A DNA stretch of 50,786 nt, taken from Bacilli bacterium. Lineage in GTDB: Bacteria; Bacillota_I; Bacilli_A; RFN20; CAG-826. The translations under genes and the position numbers were made by a program. This document shows, piece by piece, positions 23,647 through 32,351 of the stretch. The DNA lies in contig JAKSVF010000009.1 of assembly GCA_024408235.1 (NCBI GenBank), positions 1 through 50,786 on the forward strand. The letters are read 5' to 3'. The stretch's first letter is position 1; every line of letters begins with the position of its first letter. The notes beneath the pieces were generated by a model. It was given only the letters and a program-made list of their open reading frames with translations, was not told the origin of the DNA and searched no databases.

Positions 23647-24213
23647 ATGAAAAAGATTTTTACATTCCAATCTTCTGAACCATTTGACCATGATGTCTTC
23701 AACGGCCTAATTGGTGAGCTTATCCCCGGAACAGAAGTGTTCTATGAGGATAATAAAAGCGGTTCTTTTCTTGCTGACTCCATATTCGCGTCGATCATCG
23801 AGAACAACATATATGCAATTCATCAAGCCTTGAATGTGAGAATTAATATTCTCATCACTCATCGATTTGGGGAATTAACCGATTATTGTAGAAGAAGCGT
23901 GCTCGATTATTTCCCAAACCAATGCGTAAATATTTCGGACTTCTTGTTCAAAAGAACGTCGTTCGGTGATTTCTACTACATCCATTATTTGAAGAGCGAA
24001 TTTGATGATGTGCCAGAAGAAATTCTTGAAACAGTTGGGGCATTCCTCCGTTGCGGACTTAACGGCATTGAGACTGCTAGGATGCTGGGCATACATAGGA
24101 ATACGTTCAACTACCGACTCAACGAATTCATAAAGAAAACAGATTGCGACATTCGTGATTATCATAACGCCGTCCTCCTAGAGCTATATTTCCAATTCGT
24201 GAAAAGACATTAA
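23647..24213 (+). CDS. PucR/CdaR-type helix-turn-helix protein
   Basis: 188 residues. The C-terminal about 60 residues match the PucR/CdaR C-terminal HTH (VGAFLRCGLNGIETARMLGIHRNTFNYRLNEF from about 138, followed by DIRDYHNAVLLELYF). The N-terminal about 125 residues do not match a sensor domain I recognise. They resemble the short N-terminal parts found in small PucR-like proteins of Erysipelotrichia-type bacteria. It is placed 9 nt after cls behind GGAGA, so a role in membrane-lipid or envelope control is possible but not shown. A hairpin terminator follows. Confidence 0.78.
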   Translation: MKKIFTFQSSEPFDHDVFNGLIGELIPGTEVFYEDNKSGSFLADSIFASIIENNIYAIHQALNVRINILITHRFGELTDYCRRSVLDYFPNQCVNISDFLFKRTSFGDFYYIHYLKSEFDDVPEEILETVGAFLRCGLNGIETARMLGIHRNTFNYRLNEFIKKTDCDIRDYHNAVLLELYFQFVKRH

Positions 24214-24220
24214 GAAAAGA

Positions 24221-24244
24221 CGTTGCACCCCGCAACGCCTTTTT
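24221..24244. terminator. Bidirectional terminator between pucR-like gene and DUF523 gene
   Basis: The 6-bp GC-rich stem CGTTGC/GCAACG has a 5-nt loop and U-runs on both exits. It separates two convergent genes. Confidence 0.85.
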
Positions 24245-24246
24245 CA

Positions 24247-25137
24247 TTAGTCTTTCTTTCCGCTATAGGAACGCTTTCCGAAGCTTCTGCCAGCTTTATT
24301 CGAAGAATATGATTTCTTTCCTGAGTAAGATTTCTTGCCACTATAAGACTTCTTATCGCCGTAAGATTTCTTTTCACCGTAAGACTTCTTTCCGCTATAG
24401 GATTTCTTATCTCCAAAACCTTTCTTGTCGCCGTATGACTTTTTGCCAGCTGGTTTTCTTCCGAATGGTTTCTTATCTCCGAATGATTTTTTCTTTTCGA
24501 AGTGTCCGAATTCGTTCTTGTCTTCACGTGATTCAACACCTTCAGGTCTATCGAATCTCTTTCTAAATGATTTGCGTGGTTTCTCGTCGAGCGTTTTCTC
24601 ATCGTCGGCTTTGCGTTTTTTCTTGGTGTCCGCCTTGAGTTCTGCTTTTGCTTTCTGCTTCTCGAGGTTTCTCTTGAGAGTAGCTTTCTCTTTTCCGATG
24701 TTTGGAAGGAGGAAGTCGAGTCCGTCTGTTTCGGCGTAGACTTTGATGCCCGCGTTGATAAGAGCTCTGGCGGTGACGCCTAAACCCTCAACTTTTAAGC
24801 CTGAGAATGTGCCATCGTGGATGTATCTGCATCCGCAAGCAGGGGAGCCATCCTTAAGGATTGCGATACGAATTCCTAAGAACTTGCATAAGCTGACCGC
24901 TTTTTCAGCAGATGAGTTATAAAGTGAAGTGACGTTCTTGCCTGATTTTGTAATTACTGAACCGTATTTGATCTCCGCTGGTTCTCTTGGAGTAGGTAAT
25001 CCGCATTCGACTTCAGGGCAGAATGGGACTAACTGATATTTCTTTTTAAGTTTCTCGACTAGCGGGAAGTAATTGTTACCGCCGTCGTACTTTGTGTTGT
25101 CGCCTAATAGACAGGCGCTGATTAAAATCTTTTCCAT
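24247..25137 (-). CDS. DUF523 protein with a long basic repeat tail
   Basis: 296 residues. Residues 1 to about 145 form a complete DUF523 domain, with conserved cysteines in ISACLLG, FCPEVECGLPTPREP and GSPACGCRYIHDGTFSG. DUF523 proteins are normally about 150 residues and of uncertain function. The remaining half is a highly charged low-complexity tail. First comes a Lys/Glu-rich, probably helical stretch, then about 80 residues of six-residue repeats of the type KKSYGD/KKSYSG. The tail should be disordered and strongly positive and could bind RNA or other polyanions. The start was set at the ATG (25137). A TTG three codons upstream is less likely. A TATACT 9 nt before this ATG implies almost no leader. 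Confidence 0.8.
   Translation of the reverse strand: MEKILISACLLGDNTKYDGGNNYFPLVEKLKKKYQLVPFCPEVECGLPTPREPAEIKYGSVITKSGKNVTSLYNSSAEKAVSLCKFLGIRIAILKDGSPACGCRYIHDGTFSGLKVEGLGVTARALINAGIKVYAETDGLDFLLPNIGKEKATLKRNLEKQKAKAELKADTKKKRKADDEKTLDEKPRKSFRKRFDRPEGVESREDKNEFGHFEKKKSFGDKKPFGRKPAGKKSYGDKKGFGDKKSYSGKKSYGEKKSYGDKKSYSGKKSYSGKKSYSSNKAGRSFGKRSYSGKKD
24250..24492 (-). repeat. Tandem 18-bp coding repeat in the DUF523 tail
   Basis: The DNA encodes consecutive hexapeptides KKSxG-type. Eight near-regular units lie at 24301-24444 (KKSYGD, KKGFGD, KKSYSG, KKSYGE, KKSYGD, KKSYSG, KKSYSG, KKSYSS), with degenerate units on both sides. Codons vary between units but the phase is kept, and a repeat of this sort can gain or lose units by slippage without frameshift. 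Confidence 0.85.
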
Positions 25138-25202
25138 ACGGCGCAAAGTATATCTTCTTTAGAAGTTCTTTTCTATAAACTTTGTACTAAAATATTCATA
25201 TC

Positions 25203-25826
25203 ATGTCAAAAGTCGAGAATTGGAATGTAATAATTGCCGGGGTAGAACACCCGTGCAAAGTTGAGTGGAAGAGCAAAAGAACCATCAGATACTCTGTGAG
25301 AAAAGATGGATTCACTCTTTATGTCTCTGCCCCGTATGGAACTTCTAAGGATTATCTGAAGAAAGGCATTCAGACTTACATCCCAAAACTACTGAAGAAA
25401 TTTGATTTTGAGAAGCCGTCAAATAGCAATGATGAAGTTTACATTTTCGGTGAGAAAGTTCATCTACCTGATTGGAATCAACTAAGCGAAAAAGGTCAGA
25501 CATCTTATTTAAATAAGAAGCTCCTTAGATATGTTGAAGAGAGAACGAAGGAACTGGCGTCAGTGATGGGCATCACAACCCCCTACAAGGTTAAGGTCAG
25601 GAACATGTCATCTAGATATGGCGTTAATTCAATTGCGACCGTCAGCATCACCTATTCGACAATCCTCGTTCACTATTCAAAACCGATCATTGATTCAGTC
25701 ATTTTCCACGAACTTACCCATGACCGAGTGAGAAATCATTCATCTCGCTTTTATAGCGAACTCTACAAATATTCTCCTGATTACGATAAACTGCATGGTA
25801 AACTAAAGAAGCACCAATACAAATGA
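25203..25826 (+). CDS. YgjP/DUF45-type zinc metallopeptidase-like protein
   Basis: 207 residues of the YgjP-like (DUF45, M48-related) family. The zinc motif HELTH lies in FHELTHDRVRNHSSRFY, matching the family's HELxHxxxxNHSxxF pattern. The upstream region with MSSRYGVNS fits the family's xMxxRWGSC motif, but the usual Trp-Gly-Ser-Cys is altered to Tyr-Gly-Val-Asn. Reported activities in this family are diverse, so the substrate is unknown. It is divergent from the DUF523 gene and overlaps the next methyltransferase gene by 4 nt (ATGA), which also shows TGA working as a stop codon. A TAAAAT 9 nt upstream of the ATG suggests a very short leader. Confidence 0.8.
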   Translation: MSKVENWNVIIAGVEHPCKVEWKSKRTIRYSVRKDGFTLYVSAPYGTSKDYLKKGIQTYIPKLLKKFDFEKPSNSNDEVYIFGEKVHLPDWNQLSEKGQTSYLNKKLLRYVEERTKELASVMGITTPYKVKVRNMSSRYGVNSIATVSITYSTILVHYSKPIIDSVIFHELTHDRVRNHSSRFYSELYKYSPDYDKLHGKLKKHQYK

Positions 25827-26542
25827 GCGAAATAATTACATCTAAAGACAACAAAAGAATAAAAGAAGCGGCATCTTACCTCGATGGCAAAGGTGAATAC
25901 TTTCTTGTCGAGGGGTTTCATCTTGTTGAGATGGCAGTGGAATCCGGCCTTGCAACAACAATCTTCACCCTCAAAGAATATAAATCAAACGTTCAGACAT
26001 ATATCGTCAACGACGTCGTTCTTAAAAAACTTGTCACGACAAAAAACCCAGAAGGCATAGTGGCCCTCTGCAAGAAGCCAACAAATGGAGATGTGAGGGG
26101 TTCAAAGGTCCTATACCTCGAGGAAGTTGGAGACCCAGGAAACGTCGGTACACTTCTAAGAACCGCCTTAGCCTTTGGCTATATGGACGTTTATCTCTCT
26201 AAAGGCTGCGCAGGTGTCTATACCCCAAAAACGTTGATGGCATCGCAAGGCGCTATCTTCAAACTCAATATCATCGAGAGCAAAGATATTCCTGTTAATG
26301 ACATCAAGAACCTCAAAAACAAAGGCTTCTATATAATGGCCACTGACCTCAAGAGTTCTCTCCCGCCAAGCGAGATTGATGTTGCAGGAAAGAAGTTTGC
26401 AATCGTTCTTGGAAATGAGGCTAGAGGAGTCGCTAAGGACATCATCTCCGTAAGCGATCAGGCCGTTCGTTTAGAAATGTCCGGCATCGATTCTTTAAAT
26501 GTTGGAATCGCCGGCGGTATTTTAATGTATCTTTTTAAGTAA
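25823..26542 (+). CDS. SpoU/TrmH-family RNA 2'-O-methyltransferase
   Basis: 239 residues of the SPOUT class, methylating a ribose in rRNA or tRNA with S-adenosylmethionine. The N-terminal substrate-binding domain (about 1-85) begins ITSKDNKRIKEA, as in RlmB/TsnR-like enzymes. The SpoU domain has motif 1 (EEVGDPGNVGTLLRTALAFG), motif 2 (FAIVLGNEARGV) and motif 3 (LEMSGIDSLNVGIAGGILMY), together forming the trefoil knot. In many Firmicutes this type lies just upstream of a T-box and pheST, as it does here with one lipoprotein gene in between. The precise target nucleotide is not assignable. Confidence 0.92.
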   Translation: MSEIITSKDNKRIKEAASYLDGKGEYFLVEGFHLVEMAVESGLATTIFTLKEYKSNVQTYIVNDVVLKKLVTTKNPEGIVALCKKPTNGDVRGSKVLYLEEVGDPGNVGTLLRTALAFGYMDVYLSKGCAGVYTPKTLMASQGAIFKLNIIESKDIPVNDIKNLKNKGFYIMATDLKSSLPPSEIDVAGKKFAIVLGNEARGVAKDIISVSDQAVRLEMSGIDSLNVGIAGGILMYLFK

Positions 26543-26584
26543 AAAGGACTAATATATTCGTTGCATTTAAGGAGGAAGGAAAAA

Positions 26585-27991
26585 ATGAATAAGAAAATTT
26601 GCCCAATAGTGTTAGCAAGCGCTTCTTTATTTATGGCCTCCTGCGGAAAGGGCCCGCAATCAAGTGGCACCAACGATATCATCTCTAGCATCTTGGAATC
26701 ATCTGAATTCAAGGTTTCTAGAGCGTTCAGATATTTAGATTTCAACCTCCAGGAAATCGCCGAATGCGATAACTCTGGATGGTACTATAAGCCAATAGAA
26801 TCATTGGATTATGACCTTTTTGCTGATCTCATGATAAAAAATCAACCTGTTGAAGATGTTCCAGAAGAAGAACCAACAGAAGGTGAAGAACAAACTCCAG
26901 AAATCTCAGCCCAAGCTGAAGATGATGAAGAACCATACGTCTACAACCCTGATGATTGGAACAATCTTGGCATCGGTCTCGACATTGAAGAAGGCTCTCT
27001 TTTGCTCAATGGTAGAACTTCATCAGACATCTCAGGATTAAAAGCGGAAGTGTTGCTCAACGAATGCAAACTCTGGATGGTTTCTGATGGTTTAGAGACA
27101 TATCAGAAAGTAGCCGGCATCAAAGGATATTTTGATGGCGAAACTGAAGCGGCTTATTTAGATTTATCTAACGCCTCCCTTCTAAGACTTGCTTTAATCG
27201 AACTCGTTAGACAGGCGTATCCTGGCAACGATGAGTGGACTCTTACCTCAAAAACCATGATTCCACTCGACGAGAATGACCTCATGCTCGCAAAGCTTAT
27301 GATGCCATGGAGCAATAGAAGTGCGGCCATCTATTCTCGCCTTGTCGACTCCATTAAATCCTCTTATGGAACAGAAGGAACCGACTATTGCTACTTCGAT
27401 AATTCAAAAGTTAAAACCGGTTACTATCTCAACTGGATTGTCAACGACATTTCAACACTAACAACGATGGTGGATGATATAGTCGACAACACCAACTATC
27501 CAAATTTCATAAAGGACTATGTGAAAGACTATATCTCTAGCTACACCGATTACATCAGAGACTTCAAGATGAACATCGGTATCTCATGGACTCAAGACGA
27601 GCTAAGAAGCGTATCACTTACGGTAGAAGCAAAGCTTGATGAAGAAAAACAGATTGCCGAATTGACTGAAGACAGTGCAATGTACATCAAGTCGTTATCC
27701 TTTGAAGGCAAACTCATGCCGCTCATGGATAAAGCGGCTGAATTCACCCTTCCAAATCTTGAAAGATATGATGAGATGCAAGAAATCGTTGGCTTGACCG
27801 ACCAAGAAAAACCAACTCCAGGCGAAGATACTCCTGAAACGGATTGGGATGCATATTTAGACGCCATTAGACAATGGATTGAAGAGAATGGTGGATCCGG
27901 CGATTGGAACTGGCCAGGCAGTGGTGGCGGCGAAGGCGGCGACGACTGGAGAGACCGAATCGACGATTGGATGTCATCTATATTAGGCTAA
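26585..27991 (+). CDS. Putative surface lipoprotein with acidic segment and Gly/Trp-rich C-terminus
   Basis: 468 residues with a lipoprotein signal: MNKK, hydrophobic core, lipobox FMASC with Cys at about 20. An acidic Glu/Pro-rich segment follows near residue 85-115 (EEEPTEGEEQTPE), then a beta-rich body without a family I recognise. The C-terminus is Gly/Asp/Trp-rich (about 435-460, including GDWNWPGSGGGEGGDDW). The start at 26585 was chosen for TAAGGAGG upstream and for the signal peptide. The open frame begins earlier at 26561. A terminator follows, then the pheS T-box. It should be exposed on the membrane surface. Confidence 0.75.
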   Translation: MNKKICPIVLASASLFMASCGKGPQSSGTNDIISSILESSEFKVSRAFRYLDFNLQEIAECDNSGWYYKPIESLDYDLFADLMIKNQPVEDVPEEEPTEGEEQTPEISAQAEDDEEPYVYNPDDWNNLGIGLDIEEGSLLLNGRTSSDISGLKAEVLLNECKLWMVSDGLETYQKVAGIKGYFDGETEAAYLDLSNASLLRLALIELVRQAYPGNDEWTLTSKTMIPLDENDLMLAKLMMPWSNRSAAIYSRLVDSIKSSYGTEGTDYCYFDNSKVKTGYYLNWIVNDISTLTTMVDDIVDNTNYPNFIKDYVKDYISSYTDYIRDFKMNIGISWTQDELRSVSLTVEAKLDEEKQIAELTEDSAMYIKSLSFEGKLMPLMDKAAEFTLPNLERYDEMQEIVGLTDQEKPTPGEDTPETDWDAYLDAIRQWIEENGGSGDWNWPGSGGGEGGDDWRDRIDDWMSSILG

Positions 27992-27993
27992 AG

Positions 27994-28017
27994 AATTCCT
28001 CCAAAACGGAGGATTTT
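27994..28017 (+). terminator. Terminator after the lipoprotein gene
   Basis: The stem TCCTCC/GGAGGA has a 5-nt AAAAC loop and is followed by UUUUCUUUUU. Confidence 0.85.
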
Positions 28018-28061
28018 CTTTTTCCTCTTTATTAAAGAGATGGGAATGTTTACAATATATC

Positions 28062-28270
28062 CGTTCGTTGACGAGAAGAGTAGTCTAATCGAGTCGCCAA
28101 AGTGGGAAGGATGAATAGAGTGACCATCCTAGGATACATTAGATGAAGTTCACCTCTGAGAACGGAGATGAGAGTCTCCCCGTTGTGGGTTATAGCTACT
28201 AGCGCATCATAATAATTTGATGAACAAGGATGGCACCGCGGGTATACCGCTCCTGAAGCCGTCTTTTTTT
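28062..28270 (+). promoter_or_regulatory. T-box leader of pheST, Phe specifier UUC
   Basis: A tRNA-sensing transcriptional riboswitch. Stem I begins near GACGAGAAGAGTAG with the conserved AGTA. The likely specifier codon TTC (28149-28151) lies just before ACCTCTGAG, as is usual for specifier loops, and reads Phe. The T-box sequence AAGGATGGCACCGCGG (28226-28241) can form the antiterminator. The competing terminator runs GATGGC...GCCGTC (about 28229-28263) with an inner GCGG/CCGC stem, then a run of seven U residues. Uncharged tRNA-Phe would allow pheST transcription. A possible -10 (TACAAT, 28051) precedes it. The whole 27992-28291 gap is explained by the terminator plus this leader. Confidence 0.93.
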
Positions 28271-28291
28271 ATTTATTTGAAGGAGGCATTT

Positions 28292-29335
28292 ATGGCAAAT
28301 GCAATCGAGAGAGTAATCGAGATCAGAGAAAAGGCACTCGGTGAAATCAAAGAGGCAGAGAACCTTGAAGGTTTAACTGCTATCAAAAACATCTACCTCG
28401 CCAAGAAGAGCGAACTCACCGCACTCATGGGCCTTATGAAGGAACTGAGAGCAGAGGAGAAGGGCTCATTCGGTAAAGCTATCAACGACACCAAGGCCGC
28501 AATCCAGGAAGCTTGGGCAAAGAAGGCTGCCGAAATGGAGAAGAGGAAACTCCAGGCACAGTTAGAGAAAGAGACGATCGACATCTCTCTCCCAGGCGAG
28601 ACAGCAAATGTCGGTCACATCAACCCTTACTATGTAATCATCGATGAAGTATCCGATATCTTCGCGGGTATGGGATTCGAAATCGTCGAAGGACGTGACG
28701 TTGAAACCGATCACTACAACTTCGAGTTATTAAACGTTCCACAGGATCATCCAGCAAGAGACATGCAGGATACTTTCTATATCAGCGAAACAGAGCTTTT
28801 GAGAACACAGACATCCGCTGCACAGGCTCACACAATGCTTTCTAAAGGCGGAACTGAACCAATCAAGATGATCTGCCCAGGCAAGACATATAGACGCGAT
28901 GAAGACGATATGACTCACTCACACCAGTTCTCTCAGATTGAAGGACTTGTCGTTGCTCCAGGCGTCTCACTCGCGGATTTGAAGGGTACACTTGAGCTTT
29001 TCGTTAAGAAAATGTTCGGCGAGAAGAGAGAAGTCAGATTCCGTTCAAGCTTCTTCCCATTCACAGAACCTTCGGTTGAAGTTGACGCAAGCTGCTCAAA
29101 CTGCGGCGGCAAAGGCTGCAACATGTGCAAAGGCACCGGCTGGATTGAAATCGGTGGTGCAGGAGAGGTTCATCCAAACGTCTTACGTATGTGCGGGTAC
29201 AACCCAGATGAATACTCAGGCTTCGCTTTTGGCGTAGGCGTTGAGCGTATCGCAATGCTTAGATTTGGCATTGATGACATCAGACGTTTCTACACAAACG
29301 ACATCCGCTTCATCAAGGATTTCAATGCGAAATAA
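28292..29335 (+). CDS. pheS: Phenylalanine-tRNA ligase alpha subunit
   Basis: Catalytic subunit of the alpha2beta2 enzyme charging tRNA-Phe, 347 residues. An N-terminal coiled-coil arm (about 5-90) is followed by the class II core, with motif 2 region LRTQTSAAQAHTM and HSHQFSQIEG, FRSSFFPFTEPSVEVD, and motif 3 FAFGVGVERIAML. Between them a Cys-rich loop (CSNCGGKGCNMCKGTG) may bind zinc. Such a loop is found in a subset of bacterial PheS. The start at 28292 follows AAGGAGG. The open frame reaches back into the T-box, but that part is leader RNA. Confidence 0.97.
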   Translation: MANAIERVIEIREKALGEIKEAENLEGLTAIKNIYLAKKSELTALMGLMKELRAEEKGSFGKAINDTKAAIQEAWAKKAAEMEKRKLQAQLEKETIDISLPGETANVGHINPYYVIIDEVSDIFAGMGFEIVEGRDVETDHYNFELLNVPQDHPARDMQDTFYISETELLRTQTSAAQAHTMLSKGGTEPIKMICPGKTYRRDEDDMTHSHQFSQIEGLVVAPGVSLADLKGTLELFVKKMFGEKREVRFRSSFFPFTEPSVEVDASCSNCGGKGCNMCKGTGWIEIGGAGEVHPNVLRMCGYNPDEYSGFAFGVGVERIAMLRFGIDDIRRFYTNDIRFIKDFNAK

Positions 29336-29348
29336 GGAGGATTAGAAA

Positions 29349-31733
29349 ATGAAGATCTCATTAAATTGGTTAAACCAGTTCGTCAAAATTGACGACATCA
29401 CTCCAGAAGAGCTCGCAGACAAGCTCACATTCGCTGGAATCGAAATCGAGGAAATCACAAAACTCGCAAGAGGCACAAACCTCACAATCGGACACATTAT
29501 CGAATGCGAGAATCATCCAGATTCAGACCACCTTCACGTTTTGAAAGTCGATGAAGGACAGTACGGCATCCACCAAATCGTATGCGGTGCACCTAACGCA
29601 CGCAAAGGACTCAAGGTCATCGTCGCTAGAGAAGGAGCGGTCCTCCCAGAAATCACAATCGTTAAATCAACGATCCGCGGTGTCGAATCAGACGGCATGT
29701 GCTGCGCTTTATATGAACTCGGCGTCGATAAGAAATACTTAACCGAGAAGCAGTGCGCAGGCATCGAGGAGCTTCCAGAAGACGCTCCAGTCGGCATTGA
29801 CAACCCACTTTCCTACTTAGGAATTGATGACGTTATCCTCGAACCTAACATCCTCGCAAACCGTTCAGACATGAACGCAATGGAGTCCGTTGCACTCGAA
29901 GTCGGTGCTCTCTTAGATAGAGAAGTCAAATTCCCAACTTATAAAGTTGAAAACAAGTTCAAATCAGAATACACAGTCGCTTCCGAGACATCAAAGTGCC
30001 CAGAATTCGGCATGAGAGAAATCAAAGGAATCAAGACAAAACCATCGCCAAAATGGATGCAGAACATCCTCACATCCGAAGGTGTTAGATCGATCAACAA
30101 CGTCGTCGACATCGGTAACTACGTCATGTTATTAACAGGCCAGCCACTCAACATGTACGATGCTGATAAGCTTCCAGTTAAGAACTTAACAGTTAGAGAC
30201 GACATCGAAGGCGATTTCGTCGCAATGGATGATAAGACATATGCTCTTCAGAAAGGTGACCTTCTTGTCACAAGCGATGGCAGAGGCATGTGCTTAGGCG
30301 GAATCATGACAAGCAAAGAGTGCGAAGTCGATGAGAATACGACTCACGTCTTGCTTGAAGCAGCTTGGTTCAATCCAGCATCAGTCAGACGTACATCAAA
30401 TAGATTAGGACTCGTCTCCGAATCTTCTTCCCGTTTCGTCAAGGGCATCAATCCAGACCAGAACGAATACGTCATGGAGATCACATGCGCCCTCTTGAAG
30501 GAACTTTGCGAAGCAACAGAAGTCTCTGAGACAGTTCATTACGACACGCTCAACCACGATAAGAAGTATGTCGAAACATCTCTTACATACATCAATAATA
30601 GACTCGGTACTTCCTTCTCAATGGATGAAGTGGTTGAAGTCTTAAGAAGAGACCATCTCGAACCAGTTGTTAACGGTGACACAATCAAAGTTGGCATCCC
30701 ACACAACAGAATCGATTTAAATGAGCCTTGCGATGTTTCAGAAGAAGTCATCCGTCTCCTCGGATTCAATAACATCAAGTCATCAATGCCAATCGTCCAG
30801 GTTAAGGGCGGATACACCGTCAAACAGTCTAACAAGAGAGCAATCAGACGCTACTTGAGAAACCAGGGCTTATATGAGTGCTTAACATACTCACTTGTCG
30901 ATGAGAAACACAAAGACGCATTTGCATACATCGACACAAATGAGAACTACAGGCTCTTGAATCCGATGACAAGCGACAAGGAATACCTCCGCAAGAACAC
31001 ATTATGGAGCCTTCTCAACGTCGCGACATATAACGTTGCTCACCAGGAAAAGAACCTCGCATTATTCGAAGTCTCAGACGTCGATTCAGTCGGAAAACAG
31101 GGTACACAGCTCTCTATCGTCTTAGTCGGAAATGACAAAGTTAGAGGCTCTCTCGAAGAGAAACCATACAGCTTCTACCACGCAAAAGGCTTAGTAGACG
31201 CAATTCTTGCTCTCCTCGGAATCAAGGAAAATAGATACAAATATGTGAGACTTGTCTCAGACAAAGAAGAATTCCACCCAGGCAGAAGCGCATCTCTCTA
31301 CATCGGTAAAGATCTCGTGGCTGTTCTTGGTGAATTACATCCAAATGCACTTAAGGAACTCGGTTTAGGAAAAGTTGCAGTCGCAGCTTCAATCAACCTT
31401 GACTACCTCCTCAACGTCAAGACAAGCATGGATAAAGCTTCTGTTCCTCCAAAGTTCCCATCAGTCTCCCGTGACCTCGCTCTCGTCCTCGATAAGAAAG
31501 TTTCTTACGAAGAAATCAAGAACGAAATCAAGAAGACCGACAAACTCGTTGAGAATGTTGAGGCATTCGACGTCTATGAAGGCGAACACGTTGGTTTCGG
31601 AAAGAAGTCACTCGCAATCACTATCTCATTGAGAGATAAGGAAAAGACATTAACAGATGCAGAAGTCAATGTTGTCATCAACAAAGTCATCGCTGCTCTC
31701 AAGATGAAATTCCTCGCAGAGGTTAGATCCTAA
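29349..31733 (+). CDS. pheT: Phenylalanine-tRNA ligase beta subunit
   Basis: 794 residues, the expected full length. An N-terminal EMAP-like tRNA-binding domain (about 38-150) is followed by B3/4 editing and B5 domains, a degenerate class II fold, and a C-terminal ferredoxin-like anticodon-binding domain beginning near PKFPSVSRDLALVLD (about 700). It starts 13 nt after pheS with AAGGAGG. Its stop overlaps the next start (TAATG), so the DUF177 gene belongs to the same T-box-controlled transcript. Confidence 0.97.
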   Translation: MKISLNWLNQFVKIDDITPEELADKLTFAGIEIEEITKLARGTNLTIGHIIECENHPDSDHLHVLKVDEGQYGIHQIVCGAPNARKGLKVIVAREGAVLPEITIVKSTIRGVESDGMCCALYELGVDKKYLTEKQCAGIEELPEDAPVGIDNPLSYLGIDDVILEPNILANRSDMNAMESVALEVGALLDREVKFPTYKVENKFKSEYTVASETSKCPEFGMREIKGIKTKPSPKWMQNILTSEGVRSINNVVDIGNYVMLLTGQPLNMYDADKLPVKNLTVRDDIEGDFVAMDDKTYALQKGDLLVTSDGRGMCLGGIMTSKECEVDENTTHVLLEAAWFNPASVRRTSNRLGLVSESSSRFVKGINPDQNEYVMEITCALLKELCEATEVSETVHYDTLNHDKKYVETSLTYINNRLGTSFSMDEVVEVLRRDHLEPVVNGDTIKVGIPHNRIDLNEPCDVSEEVIRLLGFNNIKSSMPIVQVKGGYTVKQSNKRAIRRYLRNQGLYECLTYSLVDEKHKDAFAYIDTNENYRLLNPMTSDKEYLRKNTLWSLLNVATYNVAHQEKNLALFEVSDVDSVGKQGTQLSIVLVGNDKVRGSLEEKPYSFYHAKGLVDAILALLGIKENRYKYVRLVSDKEEFHPGRSASLYIGKDLVAVLGELHPNALKELGLGKVAVAASINLDYLLNVKTSMDKASVPPKFPSVSRDLALVLDKKVSYEEIKNEIKKTDKLVENVEAFDVYEGEHVGFGKKSLAITISLRDKEKTLTDAEVNVVINKVIAALKMKFLAEVRS

Positions 31734-32233
31734 TGCTCAAAGTCAATAAGTCCAACATCATGAAAGGAAGAGTCCTCTCGTTTGAGAGCGATTCAACCTT
31801 TCCTGGTTACGAGCTTACATATCCGATCCTTGGCATCAAGGAATGCCATTACGAGGCTGATTTAGAGAAGATTGGCGAATACAAAAACGTCACCTTCTCA
31901 ATCAAAGCCACCCTCACCCTCAGCGATTCTAGAGATGGAGTGGCATTTGACAAGAAAGTCAAAGTTAACGAATCAGTGGATATCCTTGACGTCGAAGATG
32001 ATACAGGCGAAGGCTTTGTTATCTCAGGCAATTACGTCGACCTCGATGACTTATGCATCAGGGTTCTCCATGCCTCTCTCCCAATCAGAGTCACTAGACC
32101 AGATGCGAAAGTATCCGGCAGCGGCAAGAATTACGTCGTCATGACAGAAGACGAATATAACGCTCAACTCGAGAAAGAGAATGAATATAACCCAGCCTTT
32201 GACGCTCTCAAAGATTTGGAACTTGATGAATAA
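31733..32233 (+). CDS. DUF177/YceD-like protein
   Basis: 166 residues. The middle (about 75-120), with acidic SVDILDVEDDTGEGF followed by NYVDLDDLCIRVLHASLPIRV, fits the DUF177 (YceD/Ycf) pattern, in which an acidic stretch precedes a hydrophobic LP-containing motif. The paired cysteines of many members are absent. YceD genes usually precede rpmF and are linked to 23S rRNA accumulation. Here rpmF does not follow, and the gene is instead coupled to pheT by a 1-nt overlap. The family call is moderate. A terminator and the mraZ promoter come next. Confidence 0.6.
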   Translation: MLKVNKSNIMKGRVLSFESDSTFPGYELTYPILGIKECHYEADLEKIGEYKNVTFSIKATLTLSDSRDGVAFDKKVKVNESVDILDVEDDTGEGFVISGNYVDLDDLCIRVLHASLPIRVTRPDAKVSGSGKNYVVMTEDEYNAQLEKENEYNPAFDALKDLELDE

Positions 32234-32276
32234 ACATATTGCAGACTAAAGTCTGTAATATCGCCTAAAAATTAGC

Positions 32277-32308
32277 AAAACGCCGGTTTGAGTGATCAGC
32301 CGGCTTTT
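32277..32308 (+). terminator. Terminator of the pheST-DUF177 operon
   Basis: The 5-bp GC stem GCCGG/CCGGC has an inner TGA/TCA pairing, is flanked by AAAA upstream and is followed by UUUU. A separate small inverted repeat CAGACT/AGTCTG lies just upstream (about 32242-32256) without a U-run. Confidence 0.7.
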
Positions 32309-32351
32309 CATTTATTTGACAAAACAAAGTTACATTTTTACCTATTTTTTC

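Noticed and set aside
24301..24444. Regular 18-bp repeats considered as a CRISPR array
   Set aside because: There are no spacers. The units are contiguous, codon-phased and lie inside an open reading frame, and no cas genes are present in the window.
24309..24739. Plus-strand open frames opposite the DUF523 gene
   Set aside because: They are mirror images of the repetitive Lys/Ser/Tyr codons of the real gene, with no ribosome binding site and low-complexity translation.
25780..25830. Possible Mycoplasma-type code (TGA as Trp), suggested by the reduced division cluster
   Set aside because: TGA ends the YgjP-type gene at a natural length and tryptophans throughout are encoded by TGG.
28217..28291. 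Longer pheS start at 28217
   Set aside because: That segment is the T-box antiterminator and terminator. AAGGAGG before 28292 and the family N-terminus decide for the later ATG.
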